Assembly: GCA_944332475.1 (NCBI GenBank)
Contig: CALVKA010000003.1
Span: 1 to 64,000 of the forward strand
Length of the DNA: 64,000 bases
From: an uncultured Bacilli bacterium
GTDB taxonomy: Bacteria > Bacillota_I > Bacilli_A > RF39 > UBA660
Direction: 5' to 3'
Numbering within the stretch: the stretch's first letter is position 1; every line of letters starts with the position of its first letter. The notes under the pieces are model-generated. The model had not been told where the DNA came from. It ran no database searches and was given only the letters and a program-made list of their open reading frames with translations. The translations under genes were made by a program, and so were the position numbers. Of this stretch, positions 35,775 to 46,300 are shown in pieces.

Positions 35775-37934
35775 TTATTTTTGTTCTTCCTTTTTTTGTG
35801 GTTTTGGAAGTGCATCTTTTCTAGAGAAGTTTTGTCTTCCTTTTTTATCAGGTCCTAGGGCTTTTACAATGATTTCGTCTCCTACTTTTACTACATCTTC
35901 TACTTTATTTACACGTTCATGAGCAAGTTGTGATATGTGTACTAATCCTTCACATCCTGGCCATAATTGTACAAAGCAACCGAAATCTTCTATTTTTACG
36001 ACTTTTGCTTCATAAATCTTTCCAATTTCTACTTCTCTTATTACTTCTTCAATCATCTGTTTTGTTTTGGTGATGATGTCTCTATCGGTATGATAGATAA
36101 TTACTTGTCCATCGTCTTCTAGATCTACTTTTACAGCGTTGATGTTGTTAACATCTTTTACATTTGATGCTTCACAGATAATCTTGGTAATCATTTCTCC
36201 ACCTTTTCCAATGACATCTTTTATTTTTACTGGGTCAATCATAAAGGTTTCCATCTTAGGTGCATATTTTGATACTTCTTTTCTAGGTTCTTTGATTTGT
36301 TTTTCCATTACGTCTAATACTTGCATACGAGCAGTACGTGCTTGTTCTAAAGCTTCTTTTAAGATTTGTTTGGTGATTCCTTTAATTTTAATATCCATTT
36401 GTAGAGCGCAGATGCCATTTCTGGTTCCTGCTACTTTAAAGTCCATATCTCCTAAATGATCTTCCATTCCTTGAATGTCTGTTAATATTGTATAATCTTC
36501 TCCGTGTGTAATTAGTCCCATGGCAATTCCAGCTACTGGTGCTTTGATTGGAACTCCGGCAGCCATTAGGGACATACATCCTGCACAGATACTTGCTTGT
36601 GATGAAGAACCATTGGATTCTAGAATTTCTGATACGACACGAATGGTATATGGGAATTCTTCTTCACTTGGTATTACTTGAAGCAAGGCTTTTTCTCCTA
36701 AGGCACCGTGTCCGATTTCTCTTCTTCCTGGTGCTCCATATCTTCCTGTTTCTCCTACTGAAAATTGTGGAAAGTTATAATGTAACATAAATCTTTTTTG
36801 GTCTTCTAGTCCTAATCCATCTAAAATCTGATGTTCTCCAATTGCTCCTAATGTTGTGACGGATAGAGCCTGGGTTTCTCCTCTTGTAAATAGTGCAGAG
36901 CCATGCGTTCTTGGCAATAAATCAATATCAGTAGATAGTGGTCTAATCTCATCCATCTTTCTGCCATCTGATCTGATATGTTCTTTTACTACGATACTTC
37001 TAAATAGATTATATTCTATATCTGATACTACCATATTGGCCTTGACTAGTAATTCTTTTAGTTCTTCTTCTTTTAGTTTATCTTCGTATTCACTTCTATA
37101 CTTTTCTTCTACTTCTTCTTTAATTGCGTCAACGGCAGCATACTTTTCTAGTTTATCTTTGATACGAAGTGCTTTATCCATCTTCTCTGAAATTAAGGAA
37201 ATAATTTCTTCTTTCATTTCCTCTTCTATTTCTAATTTTTCATATTCCATTTTTTCTTCGCCAATTTCGGCAATAATTTCTTCTTCAAAAGCAATTAGTT
37301 TTTTTACTGCCTCGTGCCCAAACATTAGTGCTTCTAGCATAATATCTTCTGGTACTTCTTTGGCACTGGATTCTACCATATTTATGGCATCTTTTGTTCC
37401 TGCAACAGTTAAATCTAATTCTGAGGCTTCTAATTCTTCTGGCGTAGGGTTAATGATAAACTCTCCATTTACACGTCCTACTTTTACTCCAGCAATTGGT
37501 CCATTAAATGGTATTTTAGAAATAGATACTGCTAAAGATGAACCTAACATAGCAGTTAATTCTGGAGAACAATCTTGATCTACTGATAATACGGTAGAGA
37601 TAATTTGTACTTCATTTTTAAATCCTTCTGGGAATAATGGTCGCATTGGACGGTCAATCATTCTAGCTGCTAAAGTGGCGTTTTCACTTGGTCGACCTTC
37701 TCTTTTAATAAATCCACCTGGGATTTTTCCTACAGAATATAATTTTTCTTGATAATTTACTGTTAATGGAAAAAAGTCAGATAGTAAGTTTACTGTTTTT
37801 GATACGACAGCAGCACTTAACACAACTGTGTCATTATATCTAACTAGAACAGCTCCGTCTGCTTGTTTGGCTAATTCTCCATGTTCTACTATAATCTTTC
37901 TTCCATAAAAATCTAATTCAAATTTCTTTTTCAT
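35775..37934 (-). CDS. pnp: Polyribonucleotide nucleotidyltransferase (PNPase)
   Basis: 719-aa phosphorolytic 3'-5' exoribonuclease of the RNA degradation machinery. Seen: two RNase PH domains ([12 protein letters not shown] near 75, [12 protein letters not shown] near 95; then [21 protein letters not shown] and [18 protein letters not shown]), a KH domain ([12 protein letters not shown] near 560) and a C-terminal S1 domain ([27 protein letters not shown]). All domains are present at normal length. GGAGGAAGT precedes the ATG. rpsO lies just upstream, the usual order. Confidence 0.98.
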   Translation of the reverse strand: MKKKFELDFYGRKIIVEHGELAKQADGAVLVRYNDTVVLSAAVVSKTVNLLSDFFPLTVNYQEKLYSVGKIPGGFIKREGRPSENATLAARMIDRPMRPLFPEGFKNEVQIISTVLSVDQDCSPELTAMLGSSLAVSISKIPFNGPIAGVKVGRVNGEFIINPTPEELEASELDLTVAGTKDAINMVESSAKEVPEDIMLEALMFGHEAVKKLIAFEEEIIAEIGEEKMEYEKLEIEEEMKEEIISLISEKMDKALRIKDKLEKYAAVDAIKEEVEEKYRSEYEDKLKEEELKELLVKANMVVSDIEYNLFRSIVVKEHIRSDGRKMDEIRPLSTDIDLLPRTHGSALFTRGETQALSVTTLGAIGEHQILDGLGLEDQKRFMLHYNFPQFSVGETGRYGAPGRREIGHGALGEKALLQVIPSEEEFPYTIRVVSEILESNGSSSQASICAGCMSLMAAGVPIKAPVAGIAMGLITHGEDYTILTDIQGMEDHLGDMDFKVAGTRNGICALQMDIKIKGITKQILKEALEQARTARMQVLDVMEKQIKEPRKEVSKYAPKMETFMIDPVKIKDVIGKGGEMITKIICEASNVKDVNNINAVKVDLEDDGQVIIYHTDRDIITKTKQMIEEVIREVEIGKIYEAKVVKIEDFGCFVQLWPGCEGLVHISQLAHERVNKVEDVVKVGDEIIVKALGPDKKGRQNFSRKDALPKPQKKEEQK

Positions 37935-38027
37935 ACTTCCTCCATTTAAACTCTACTATTAGAATACCAAAAAAAAGAAGAAAATTCCACTTTTTCTTTG
38001 ATTTCTTCGTTATGGGAATTTTATTGT

Positions 38028-38053
38028 TTAAAAAAAACAGTGCCTTCGCACTA
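38028..38053 (-). terminator. Terminator between rpsO and pnp
   Basis: AGTGC / GAAG / GCACT hairpin (38039-38052) with TTTTTTT on the minus strand, overlapping the rpsO stop; it would limit read-through into pnp. Confidence 0.75.
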
Positions 38054-38320
38054 TTTTCTTAAACCTAACTTTTTAATTACTTCACGATAACTTTGAATGT
38101 CTTTTTTAGCTAAGTAGTTTAACATATTACGACGTTGTCCAACTTTCTTTAAAAGTCCTCTTCTTGAATGATAATCGTGAATATGTGTTTTTAAGTGTTC
38201 TGTTAAATCATTGATTTCTTTTGTAAGAATTGCGATTTGTACTTCTGCAGAACCTGTATCTTTTTCATTTTTTGCGAATTCTTTGATGATTTTAGCTTTT
38301 TCATCTTTTGTTAAAGCCAT
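38051..38320 (-). CDS. rpsO: 30S ribosomal protein S15
   Basis: 89-aa protein binding 16S rRNA helices 22/23 in the platform. Seen: [19 protein letters not shown] (15-33), the [19 protein letters not shown] region and [23 protein letters not shown] at the end. Normal length. AAAGGAAGTGTTAAT precedes the ATG. The roughly 110-bp gap upstream may hold an autoregulatory leader, but I see no defined structure. Confidence 0.98.
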   Translation of the reverse strand: MALTKDEKAKIIKEFAKNEKDTGSAEVQIAILTKEINDLTEHLKTHIHDYHSRRGLLKKVGQRRNMLNYLAKKDIQSYREVIKKLGLRK

Positions 38321-38434
38321 ATTAACACTTCCTTTCTTATAAATTCACCAAAACTAAGTAAAAAGTCGGAAATTCTTTAGACTGAGTATTGGCAGCACAT
38401 ATAATATACTATATTTTTTTATTTTTGGCAAGCA

Positions 38435-39388
38435 TTATCCAACAATTAAGCAGATATAATAAGAAATAAAGATTAATAACATAATAATTCCTTCCTTTTT
38501 CGATACTTCTCTCTCACTTCTTGCAAAAATATATAATAAGAAAGAAGTTAAAAATACCGTGATGATATCTGCTAAATTAAAGCTTTCTAGAACTAGATCT
38601 CCGTAAATTACAATAGGTAGACCTAAAACAATACAAATGTTAAATATATTGGTTCCAATAATATTTCCGATTGCCATATCAAATTCTTTTTTTCTGGCAC
38701 TTGTTATTGTCATTACCATCTCTGGTAGTGATGTTCCTATTACAATTAATACCATTGTTATTACTTTTTCACTTACATTTAGTTTTTCTGCCAAAGAAAC
38801 AGCGTTATCTACAATGACATCACTACTTAAAGTAATACAGATAATAGAGCCTACTAATAGTAATAAGATTAATGGAATATTGGTATAGGTAGGTTTCATC
38901 TGTTCTGCATCATCATCTTTTTTCTTTAGTAATTGGACAATGTAGTATACAAACATACAAAATAATAAAATTAGAATAATACCATCTGCTCTTGAAAATG
39001 TGTTTGATGTAAGTGGATTAAATACACTATCTAGCATTAAGACTACGAATCCAGTTGTAATAATCAGTAAAATTGGTAATTCTTTTTTTATCGTTGCATG
39101 CTTTACTCGAATCGGTCGTATGAGTGCTGCTAAACCTATGATTAAAAATGTGTTAACAATACAACTTCCTACCACATTAGCAAATGCCACTGTCCCATTA
39201 TTACTGGCAACACTTTGAAATGAAATTGCAACTTCTGGAGCACAGGTTCCGAAGGCTACGATGGTCAAGGCAATTAACATCTTTGGCACTTTACAGCGAA
39301 TGGCAAGTGAGGTTGCACAATCTACTAAGATGTCACTGGATTTAATGATGATAATAAATCCTAATAATAAAAATACTACTTCTAACAT
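38435..39388 (-). CDS. Sodium/calcium exchanger family antiporter (YrbG-like)
   Basis: 317-aa inner membrane CaCA-family exchanger. Seen: ten hydrophobic segments and the two inverted alpha repeats, GTCAPEVAISFQSVASNNGTVAFANVVGS-type (given in part: FGTCAPEVAISF near 47-58, NVVGSCIVNTF) and GTSLPEMVMTI with GNIIGTNIFNI in the second half. The acidic residues in both PE motifs are kept. The transported ion (calcium or another cation) cannot be read from sequence. Monocistronic; terminator of the fusion gene is upstream. Confidence 0.92.
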   Translation of the reverse strand: MLEVVFLLLGFIIIIKSSDILVDCATSLAIRCKVPKMLIALTIVAFGTCAPEVAISFQSVASNNGTVAFANVVGSCIVNTFLIIGLAALIRPIRVKHATIKKELPILLIITTGFVVLMLDSVFNPLTSNTFSRADGIILILLFCMFVYYIVQLLKKKDDDAEQMKPTYTNIPLILLLLVGSIICITLSSDVIVDNAVSLAEKLNVSEKVITMVLIVIGTSLPEMVMTITSARKKEFDMAIGNIIGTNIFNICIVLGLPIVIYGDLVLESFNLADIITVFLTSFLLYIFARSEREVSKKEGIIMLLIFISYYICLIVG

Positions 39389-39469
39389 GCCATCCCCTAC
39401 TTTCTAGTCTATTATACTATAAATATTTCTTCATTTCTAGGATTCAGTTGCTCCTTGACAGTAAAGAAA

Positions 39470-39490
39470 AAGAACTTTTTAAAAGTTCTT
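39470..39490 (-). terminator. Terminator after the VanY-TruB gene
   Basis: AAGAACTTT / TAA / AAAGTTCTT hairpin with T-run on the minus strand, overlapping the stop at 39479. Confidence 0.75.
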
Positions 39491-40876
39491 CCATACTCTT
39501 AGTTTATCCCTTTCTACTTTGTAGATACCTAATATTTCATTATTTGTATTTTTAAAAATTACTTTGTCTTTTATTTTATAATTATTAGGTATTTTTTGGC
39601 CTGTTTTAATTTTTCTTTCTAGTTTATTGTCTACGATGATAACTGGAAAATCTAATACTTCATCCATCGTATGAATTGTTAGATTTCCTTCTTTGATTTC
39701 TTCTAAAGTATTGGTCTGTTTGATACCAATTTTTCCTTGCTTTGTTCTTTGTAACGTAGTCATGGTAGCATAGGTATCTAGGGCAAGGCCAATATCTCGA
39801 ACTAAACTTCTGATATAGCAACCTTTTGTTACTAATGCTTTTATCATAAATGTGTCATTGTCGCTAGAAAGTAATTTTATTTTTTTGATAGTGACTTCTT
39901 TTTTTGGTAGTTCTACTTCTATTCCACTTCTTGCATATTCATATAGTTTTTTTCCTTTTACTTTGATTGCAGAATATTTAGGTACTTCTTGTAGATATGT
40001 TTTTTGAAAACTATTTACTACTTTTTCGATATCTTTTGAAAGATTTACTGGTTTATTTTTTACTACTGTTCCTGTGATATCTAACGTATCTGTTTCTATG
40101 CCTAGTAGGACTCCTGCAACATATTCTTTATCTTCTGCTGTTAACAGTTCGGCAATTTTTGTTGCTTGTCCTACTGTTACGATTAATACTCCTTCTGCTA
40201 GAGGGTCTAGGGTTCCTGTATGGCCTACTTTTTTTATGCCAAAAACATCACTTATTTCGTTTACTACATCAAACGAAGTGATGCCTCTTGGTTTGTTTAC
40301 GTATAATACAGCAGAAAATTTTGTTATGTATTCTTCTAGTGTCCAATTATTTTGTGCTATAATTTTGGCAGGAATTTCTCCTACATAACGAAAGTGCCAT
40401 GGTTCGTATTGATATCCTGTTATTTCTTCTTTTCCTTTTGGATATCTTAATATGAAACCAAATTTAGACAGATGGGAGGCAATCTCTTGATAAATTGGCA
40501 AATGAGTTGCTACTTCTTCCTCTTCTTCATCGTATTTTCCATCTATTTTTAAGGTAATATCAAAGGCTAAACCTGTATGATGTTCACTGGTTCCAGGGGG
40601 TGCTACTCGATAACTGACATCTTCTTGGCCTAATTTTTCTTGAAATCTTTCATATACTTCTTTTTGATATTCTACACTACGATATGCACCATCTAAATCT
40701 ATTATAATTCCTTTCTTGTATAAGAATTCTTTTAATTGTTTATAAGCTTTATATGTTTCTTCTTCTAAAAAATCATCTTTCCCATCATAATCTTTTACAG
40801 GTACTAATTTAAGATTTCTACTATAAGATTGTTTCAGTTTGTTTTGTTTATTTACTAATGTTACATATTTCTTCAT
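39479..40876 (-). CDS. truB: Fusion of VanY-type D,D-carboxypeptidase-like domain with tRNA pseudouridine-55 synthase TruB
   Basis: 465 aa from the ATG at 40876 (AGAGGG, 6-base spacer). Residues 1-180 are a VanY/M15B domain with metal-site SEHHTGLAFD (97-106) and EPWHFRYV (His161). From about residue 187 there is complete TruB: VLYVNKPRGITSFDVV, the catalytic GHTGTLDPLAEGVL (Asp224), YSAIKVKGKKLYEYAR and the LVTKGCYIRSLVRDIG motif. There is no stop, start codon or ribosome binding site at the join (about 40310-40330). No signal peptide is visible, so the whole protein should be cytoplasmic, an odd place for a wall carboxypeptidase. TruB modifies U55 of tRNAs. Confidence 0.92.
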   Translation of the reverse strand: MKKYVTLVNKQNKLKQSYSRNLKLVPVKDYDGKDDFLEEETYKAYKQLKEFLYKKGIIIDLDGAYRSVEYQKEVYERFQEKLGQEDVSYRVAPPGTSEHHTGLAFDITLKIDGKYDEEEEEVATHLPIYQEIASHLSKFGFILRYPKGKEEITGYQYEPWHFRYVGEIPAKIIAQNNWTLEEYITKFSAVLYVNKPRGITSFDVVNEISDVFGIKKVGHTGTLDPLAEGVLIVTVGQATKIAELLTAEDKEYVAGVLLGIETDTLDITGTVVKNKPVNLSKDIEKVVNSFQKTYLQEVPKYSAIKVKGKKLYEYARSGIEVELPKKEVTIKKIKLLSSDNDTFMIKALVTKGCYIRSLVRDIGLALDTYATMTTLQRTKQGKIGIKQTNTLEEIKEGNLTIHTMDEVLDFPVIIVDNKLERKIKTGQKIPNNYKIKDKVIFKNTNNEILGIYKVERDKLRVWKNF

Positions 40877-40907
40877 GTCCATCCCTCTTTTTTATTCTAT
40901 CAAAAAC

Positions 40908-40929
40908 AAAAGAGTATTTCTACTCTTTT
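40908..40929 (-). terminator. Terminator after the J-domain/LysM gene
   Basis: AAAAGAGTA / GAAA / TACTCTTTT hairpin with T-rich tract on the minus strand. Confidence 0.8.
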
Positions 40930-41986
40930 ATTTTGTTCTTGTGGATTCATAATTATATGGTTGAAAAGTTGGTACTTGTAGGGTATCACTTAGTATGGCA
41001 TAACCCTCATCTGTTTCTATAATAGTGTCTTCATTTAGTGAAATAATGGAATCTACTGTCGTTTCATGTATTGTGGCAAAATCTTCTAGAGATTGTCCTT
41101 GGTTATAAATGTCTGATGTGGTATACTCTGCAAGTTCTGATTGTGGAATATGATAAGGGATTTCTATTTCTTGGCCAGAATATAATATTTTACCTAAGTT
41201 GTTACGGTCTTCTATTTCTTCTTGCGTACAGTTGGCATCCTCTGCTAATTCCGAAAGCGTATCACCCGTACCTACTGTATAATATCTAATTGCTGTAATC
41301 GTTGGATCTTCTATTTCTGTTGTAATATCTGTCGTATCATTTACTGTAGGTTGTGGTGTGAACAAAGATGGAATTATATTATATCCTACTAATACCACTA
41401 ATAATCCTGTTACTGTAAAAAAGACTCCTCTTTTTTGTCTTCGATATACGCCTTGTCTAGAGTAAAAACTTCTTTCTGTATAATAATGATCGTTGTTAGT
41501 ATCTGTTGGCATTTCATATTGTTCTTGAGGTTCTGTCCATACAGATTCTGATGTTGGTGTATGTTCTGACCCATATTCACGATATCCATTATCTTGATAT
41601 CCAGCTTGCCGATACTTTCTTGCTTGCTCTGCACGTGCTCTTTGTTCTTCGGCATACTGTTTTGCTCTTTGTTCTTGCTCTTGTCTCATTCTTTGAGCCT
41701 CGCGTGCTAGTTTTTCTTGTTCTGCTTTTAATTGCTCGGCTGTTGATTGATGGGCAAAGTATTCTCTATCATATTCTTTTTTTGTTTCTGGATTTAATAA
41801 TATATCTTTTATTTTATTGATTTCTTTTAATTTGCTTTCTAAAGCTTTCTTTTCTGCTTCTGATAACCCTGAATTTCTATCCGGGTGATACTTTATGGCT
41901 AGTTTTCTATATGCTTTTTTTATTTCTTCTACACTAGCCGTTGGTGGTATTCCAAAAATTGCATAATAGTCTATAAATTCTTTCAT
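40928..41986 (-). CDS. Transmembrane protein with cytoplasmic J domain and external LysM domains
   Basis: 352 aa. Residues 4-65 are a DnaJ J domain with intact HPD (34-36). A Gln/Glu/Arg-rich coiled coil follows (about 85-135), then a linker, one membrane helix (about 190-212), a LysM domain (about 235-280, starting YTVGTGDTLSELAE) and a degenerate second LysM (about 285-340). Topology puts the J domain inside, able to stimulate DnaK, and the LysM outside on peptidoglycan. AAGGGGGAGAAAA precedes the ATG. The role may be linking protein folding or assembly to the wall; this is inference. Confidence 0.85.
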   Translation of the reverse strand: MKEFIDYYAIFGIPPTASVEEIKKAYRKLAIKYHPDRNSGLSEAEKKALESKLKEINKIKDILLNPETKKEYDREYFAHQSTAEQLKAEQEKLAREAQRMRQEQEQRAKQYAEEQRARAEQARKYRQAGYQDNGYREYGSEHTPTSESVWTEPQEQYEMPTDTNNDHYYTERSFYSRQGVYRRQKRGVFFTVTGLLVVLVGYNIIPSLFTPQPTVNDTTDITTEIEDPTITAIRYYTVGTGDTLSELAEDANCTQEEIEDRNNLGKILYSGQEIEIPYHIPQSELAEYTTSDIYNQGQSLEDFATIHETTVDSIISLNEDTIIETDEGYAILSDTLQVPTFQPYNYESTRTK

Positions 41987-42010
41987 TTTTCTCCCCCTTA
42001 ATTATTTCTT

Positions 42011-42772
42011 TTATTTTGAATATTGGACATTATTGGTATTAACCTCTTTGAATGTTGCTGTTGTGATAACTGGTATTACATCATCTTCTCCAGACACTAT
42101 ATAACTAGCACCTGATAATGTATCGATGTTTTCTTCTGCAAAAGAACTTAGCGATGTAGCCGTAAATTCCTGTCCTATATAGCTCGACATATCTTGTCCT
42201 AATAAATCTTCATAGTCTCCATTTACAACGCTTTTTTCATCATAATTGTTTACAAGAGCATTGGCCCCTTCATAAGAAATTACTGTTAACTCTTCTGTTG
42301 GATAATATTTTACTTCTACGTTAGGGTCAAAATCTTCTCCCTGACGAATGCTTACATATTGCCTTTTTTCTTCTTGAGCTTTCTCTAGATATCTTGTTTC
42401 TTGACCTGTATCAAATCCATCTAAAAAATCGATGCTCGTGGCATAATTCGGATTGGTATTTTTTGCTTCTTGCTTAGTGTCGTATTGCATTGCTGCTTCA
42501 TATCCTAATGCCCAGTAGCTTGCAACATATAATGTGCCATTATCTTCTTCGGTTAATGCGATAATACTATCATCTATATTTTCAAATTCTTCTTCTGTTA
42601 TTTTTTCAAATTTTAATTTATGTTCCTCATCATCATAGATTGTCATATAAATCTCCGCTTGTGTTGTGTCTTCCGGTGTTGCTTTTTTGGCACAACCTCC
42701 GGTGAAGGTTAGTACCAGTGCTAAACTAGTAATCGAAAAGAATTGTTTACATACTTTTAACTTCTTAATCAT
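42011..42772 (-). CDS. Putative lipoprotein; function unknown
   Basis: 253 aa with a lipoprotein signal peptide: basic MIKKLKVCK, hydrophobic segment and lipobox FTGGC (Cys at about residue 27). The mature part is acidic and soluble, with AMQYDTKQEAKNTNP and RQGEDFDPNVEVKYYP. No family recognised. AGGGGGAGTCCT precedes the ATG. It is 25 bp ahead of the J-domain/LysM gene and probably shares its transcript, which suggests a joint envelope role. Confidence 0.75.
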   Translation of the reverse strand: MIKKLKVCKQFFSITSLALVLTFTGGCAKKATPEDTTQAEIYMTIYDDEEHKLKFEKITEEEFENIDDSIIALTEEDNGTLYVASYWALGYEAAMQYDTKQEAKNTNPNYATSIDFLDGFDTGQETRYLEKAQEEKRQYVSIRQGEDFDPNVEVKYYPTEELTVISYEGANALVNNYDEKSVVNGDYEDLLGQDMSSYIGQEFTATSLSSFAEENIDTLSGASYIVSGEDDVIPVITTATFKEVNTNNVQYSK

Positions 42773-42825
42773 AGGACTCCCCCTAAAAGTGGCTATATTA
42801 TATCACAAATTCTTTTATTAGGCAA

Positions 42826-42848
42826 GAAAAAAGCGAGATTACTCGCTT
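42826..42848 (-). terminator. Terminator after the small lipoprotein gene
   Basis: AAGCGAG / TAAT / CTCGCTT hairpin followed by TTTTTTC on the minus strand, overlapping the stop at 42847. Confidence 0.85.
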
Positions 42849-43308
42849 ATTCTTTAGAACAGGTTGCTCCTGCTTGTTCATATACTTTGGTAATGTTATC
42901 TAGATCTATTTTTCCATTATCATTTAATAATTGTTCAACAGAAGAATCTATTTCTAGTAATTGGTCCATATCGATCTTTGTATAGTCAATATCTGTTGTA
43001 CTTGTTAGGGTATCTCCTTCAATAGATACCTCATAATTATAATGTTCTACATTATCGAAGTTGCTATAAATACTTTCTACTTGGTCTTGATATGTTTGTA
43101 GTGTTGCTTCATCATCAGAAATGACTTTTTCTGTTGACTGTACCTTGTTTACATTATCTCCTTCATAGTAAACTTCATAACGTAAATCCATCTCTATATT
43201 ATTCATATTTACAGTTCTCGTACAAACCATTTTTTCTTCTGCTTGTGTTTGTCCACATCCTGTTACTAATAGTAATAAAATACCCAATATAATAAAGCTT
43301 TTTTTCAT
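42847..43308 (-). CDS. Lipoprotein, YehR/DUF1307-like
   Basis: 153 aa with a clear lipoprotein signal: MKKSFIILGILLLLVTGC, lipid-modified Cys at 18. The mature part contains CTRTVNMNNIEMDLRYEV, a two-sheet beta region and a Cys pair (about C29 and C150) that could form a disulfide. The layout resembles the DUF1307/YehR lipoprotein family of Bacilli; this is a similarity judged by eye. GAGGAGAATAT precedes the ATG. Downstream of polC, beyond its terminator. Confidence 0.72.
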   Translation of the reverse strand: MKKSFIILGILLLLVTGCGQTQAEEKMVCTRTVNMNNIEMDLRYEVYYEGDNVNKVQSTEKVISDDEATLQTYQDQVESIYSNFDNVEHYNYEVSIEGDTLTSTTDIDYTKIDMDQLLEIDSSVEQLLNDNGKIDLDNITKVYEQAGATCSKE

Positions 43309-43360
43309 ATATTCTCCTCTCTATTTAGATTATGTCATGGAATAGAGTTTTTGACAAGAA

Positions 43361-43385
43361 AAAAAGAAGAAATCTTCTTCTTTTA
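43361..43385 (-). terminator. Terminator after polC
   Basis: AAGAAGA / loop / TCTTCTT hairpin with TTTTTTTC on the minus strand at the polC stop. Confidence 0.7.
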
Positions 43386-46300
43386 AAATAATGATAGTTG
43401 ATTTGAGTCTGGTAAATCTTCTAATATTCCCATACTTACCATTTTATCAATTAATGTTTTTGATACTTTTCCACGTTTTTGTACATCTTCAATACTTAAG
43501 AATGGTTGTTTTTCTCTTTCTGCTACAATGGCTTTGGCAACTGTATCTCCTAATCCTTCTATAGCATTGAATGGAGGATAAATTTCTTTGTCATTTTTTG
43601 CTACCCAGACGGTTGCATCACTTTTGTACAAATCTACGTTTAAGAATTTGATGCCTCTTGCGGTTGCTTCTAGTGCAACCTTTAGACTTTCAGCTTGTCC
43701 ATTTTCTTTATTGGTGGCTTCAAATCCTTTTACTTGTATATCTTCTAATCTTGCTTTGATGGCACCATATCCTTTAATCATAGCGTCTAAATCGACATCT
43801 GTTGCCTTAGATGAGTACCAAGAAGAATAGAAATAAACAGGCATGTGTACTTTGTACCAGGCAATACGAAATGCACTAATGACATATGCTGCAGCGTGAG
43901 CTTTTGGGAACATGTATTTAATTTTTTCACATGAATTGATAAACCATTCTGGAATATTTGCATCTTCCATAGTTTTCTTGTGTTGTTTCCAGGTTTCTGG
44001 ATCTTTTGATGCTCTACCTTTACGAACAAATTCCATAATTTTGAATGCTTTAATTGGTTCTAATCCGTAATACATTAGGTTTACCATGATATCGTCACGA
44101 CACCCAATTACATCTTTGAATGGTACAATATCTTTGGCAATTAATTCTTGTGCATTCCCTACCCAGACATCAGTACCATGAGAAAGTCCTGATATTTTAA
44201 TTAGTTCTGCGAATGTTTTTGGTTTTGTTTCTTCTACTAATTTTATTGTAAATGGTGTGCCAAATTCTGGAATACCAAGAGTTCCGGTGTTGCACATGAT
44301 TTGTTCTGTTGTTACTCCTAGAGCTTCTGTTGATGTGAAGATACTCATCGTTTCTTTATCATCTAGTGGTACTTTCATAATATCGGTACCTGACTGTAAT
44401 TGAATTAATCGTAGTTGTGTAGGATCAGAGTGACCTAGGATATCTAACTTTAGAACATCTTGATCGATGGCATGGTAATCAAAGTGTGTGGTGTGCCATT
44501 CTGCTGTTGCATCATCAGCAGGAAATTGGTATGGTGTAAAGTCATAAACATCCATATAGTCTGGAATAACGACAATTCCTCCTGGATGTTGTCCTGTTGT
44601 TCTTTTGACACCTGTACATCCCATAGCCAGTCTTTCTACTTCGGCAGTTCTCATATCTCCTAATCCTTTTTCTTCACAATAACCTTTTACATATCCAAAG
44701 GCTGTTTTATCTGCTACGGTACCAATTGTTCCAGCACGGAAAACATTATTTTCTCCGAATAATACCTTTGTATAGGCATGGGCACTTGCTTGATTTAAAT
44801 CTGAAAAGTTTAAGTCAATATCTGGAACTTTATCGGCATTAAATCCTAAGAATGTGGCGAATGGCATATCTTGTCCATCTTTAATCATTGGAATATGACA
44901 ATTAGGGCATTCCTTGTCTGGTAAATCGAATCCTGAGGAATAAATCGCACCTAAGGGTTTACCGGCATTATCTTCAAAGATGCTTAGTTTACACTTACTA
45001 CAACGATAATGGGCTGCTAATGGGTTTACCTCTGTGATTCCCATTAAAGTTGCAACGAAACTTGAACCTACAGATCCACGAGATCCAACTAAGTATCCTT
45101 CATCATTGGAATGTTTTACTAAACGTTGAGCGATTAGGTAGATTGGATCAAATCCTCCACCAATAACTCCACCTAAAGACTTATCTAATTTTTTCTCTAA
45201 CTCTTCTTCTGATAACTCTTCTTCACTTGTTTCTTTAATGTGATTTCTAATTAAAGCTTTTACATTATCTACTCCTTTTAGAATTTCATCATGTAGAGTC
45301 TTATGTACTTTTACTGTAAATTCTTCTTCACTTAAATTTTCTTTTTCTAGTTGTTCTTTTATTGTCTTAAATACAATATCTCCATATAACTCTGTTGAAA
45401 TACGCTCTTCTATAGAATAAGGTAGCGGATCTCCATACCACTCTTTTGCCTTGTCATAAACTAAATCAGTAACTACTCTTGGACAGTCTAGATAACTTTT
45501 TCCATCATCACTTTTTACTCTTGGAGAAAATGGAATTCCTCCTGTATCAATGATGACTTCAATGATTTCTACCATATCAGCAATTTTATTCGTATTATCT
45601 ATGACAATTCTTTCGGCGGTTTCTTCCCCTAAGAATTTAAAATCATCTAACATTTCATCTGTTGTTCTAAAATGATTGGATGGAATTTCTTTGATATTTG
45701 ATCTTGCTAATGGATGTCTTCCTCCACCTGGCACTTTTTGATTCACAATAATTTCTCGATAGATTTTATCCTCTCTTGTTAAATGATGAACATCGCCTGT
45801 TGCAACAATAATTTTTCCTGCTTCTTGTGTCACACGAACGATTTTTTCAATATGAGCGGCAAGCTCTACTTCTGTTCCAAATTCACCTGTTTGAATGAGA
45901 TGGTTATAACATTCCATTGGTTGTACTTCTACATAATCATAGAAACGAATAATGTTTGATAATTCATCGTCACTTTTAGATTTAGCTAGTGTAAAAACTT
46001 CGCTTTCGTAACAACCACTTCCCACTAGTAGTCCTTCTCTATGCGTTTCTATTTCACTTCGTAATATTCTTGGTGTTTTATATAAATATGTTGTATTGGC
46101 AAGAGAAATAATTTTAAATAAATTTTTTAACCCTGTTTTATTTTTTACAAGTAAATTAACATGATAAGCACGTCCATATTTATGAATTTCATCTTTACTA
46201 ACTAAGGTATCTAATTGGTCCATAGTCTCTATATTACGATTGGATAATTTTTTCATCATTTTATGGAATACTAAAGCGGTTCCTTCGGCATCATAGTCTC

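Noticed and set aside
36856..37578. 240-aa plus-strand reading frame
   Set aside because: Antisense to pnp, no ribosome binding site, Ser-rich product typical of shadow frames.
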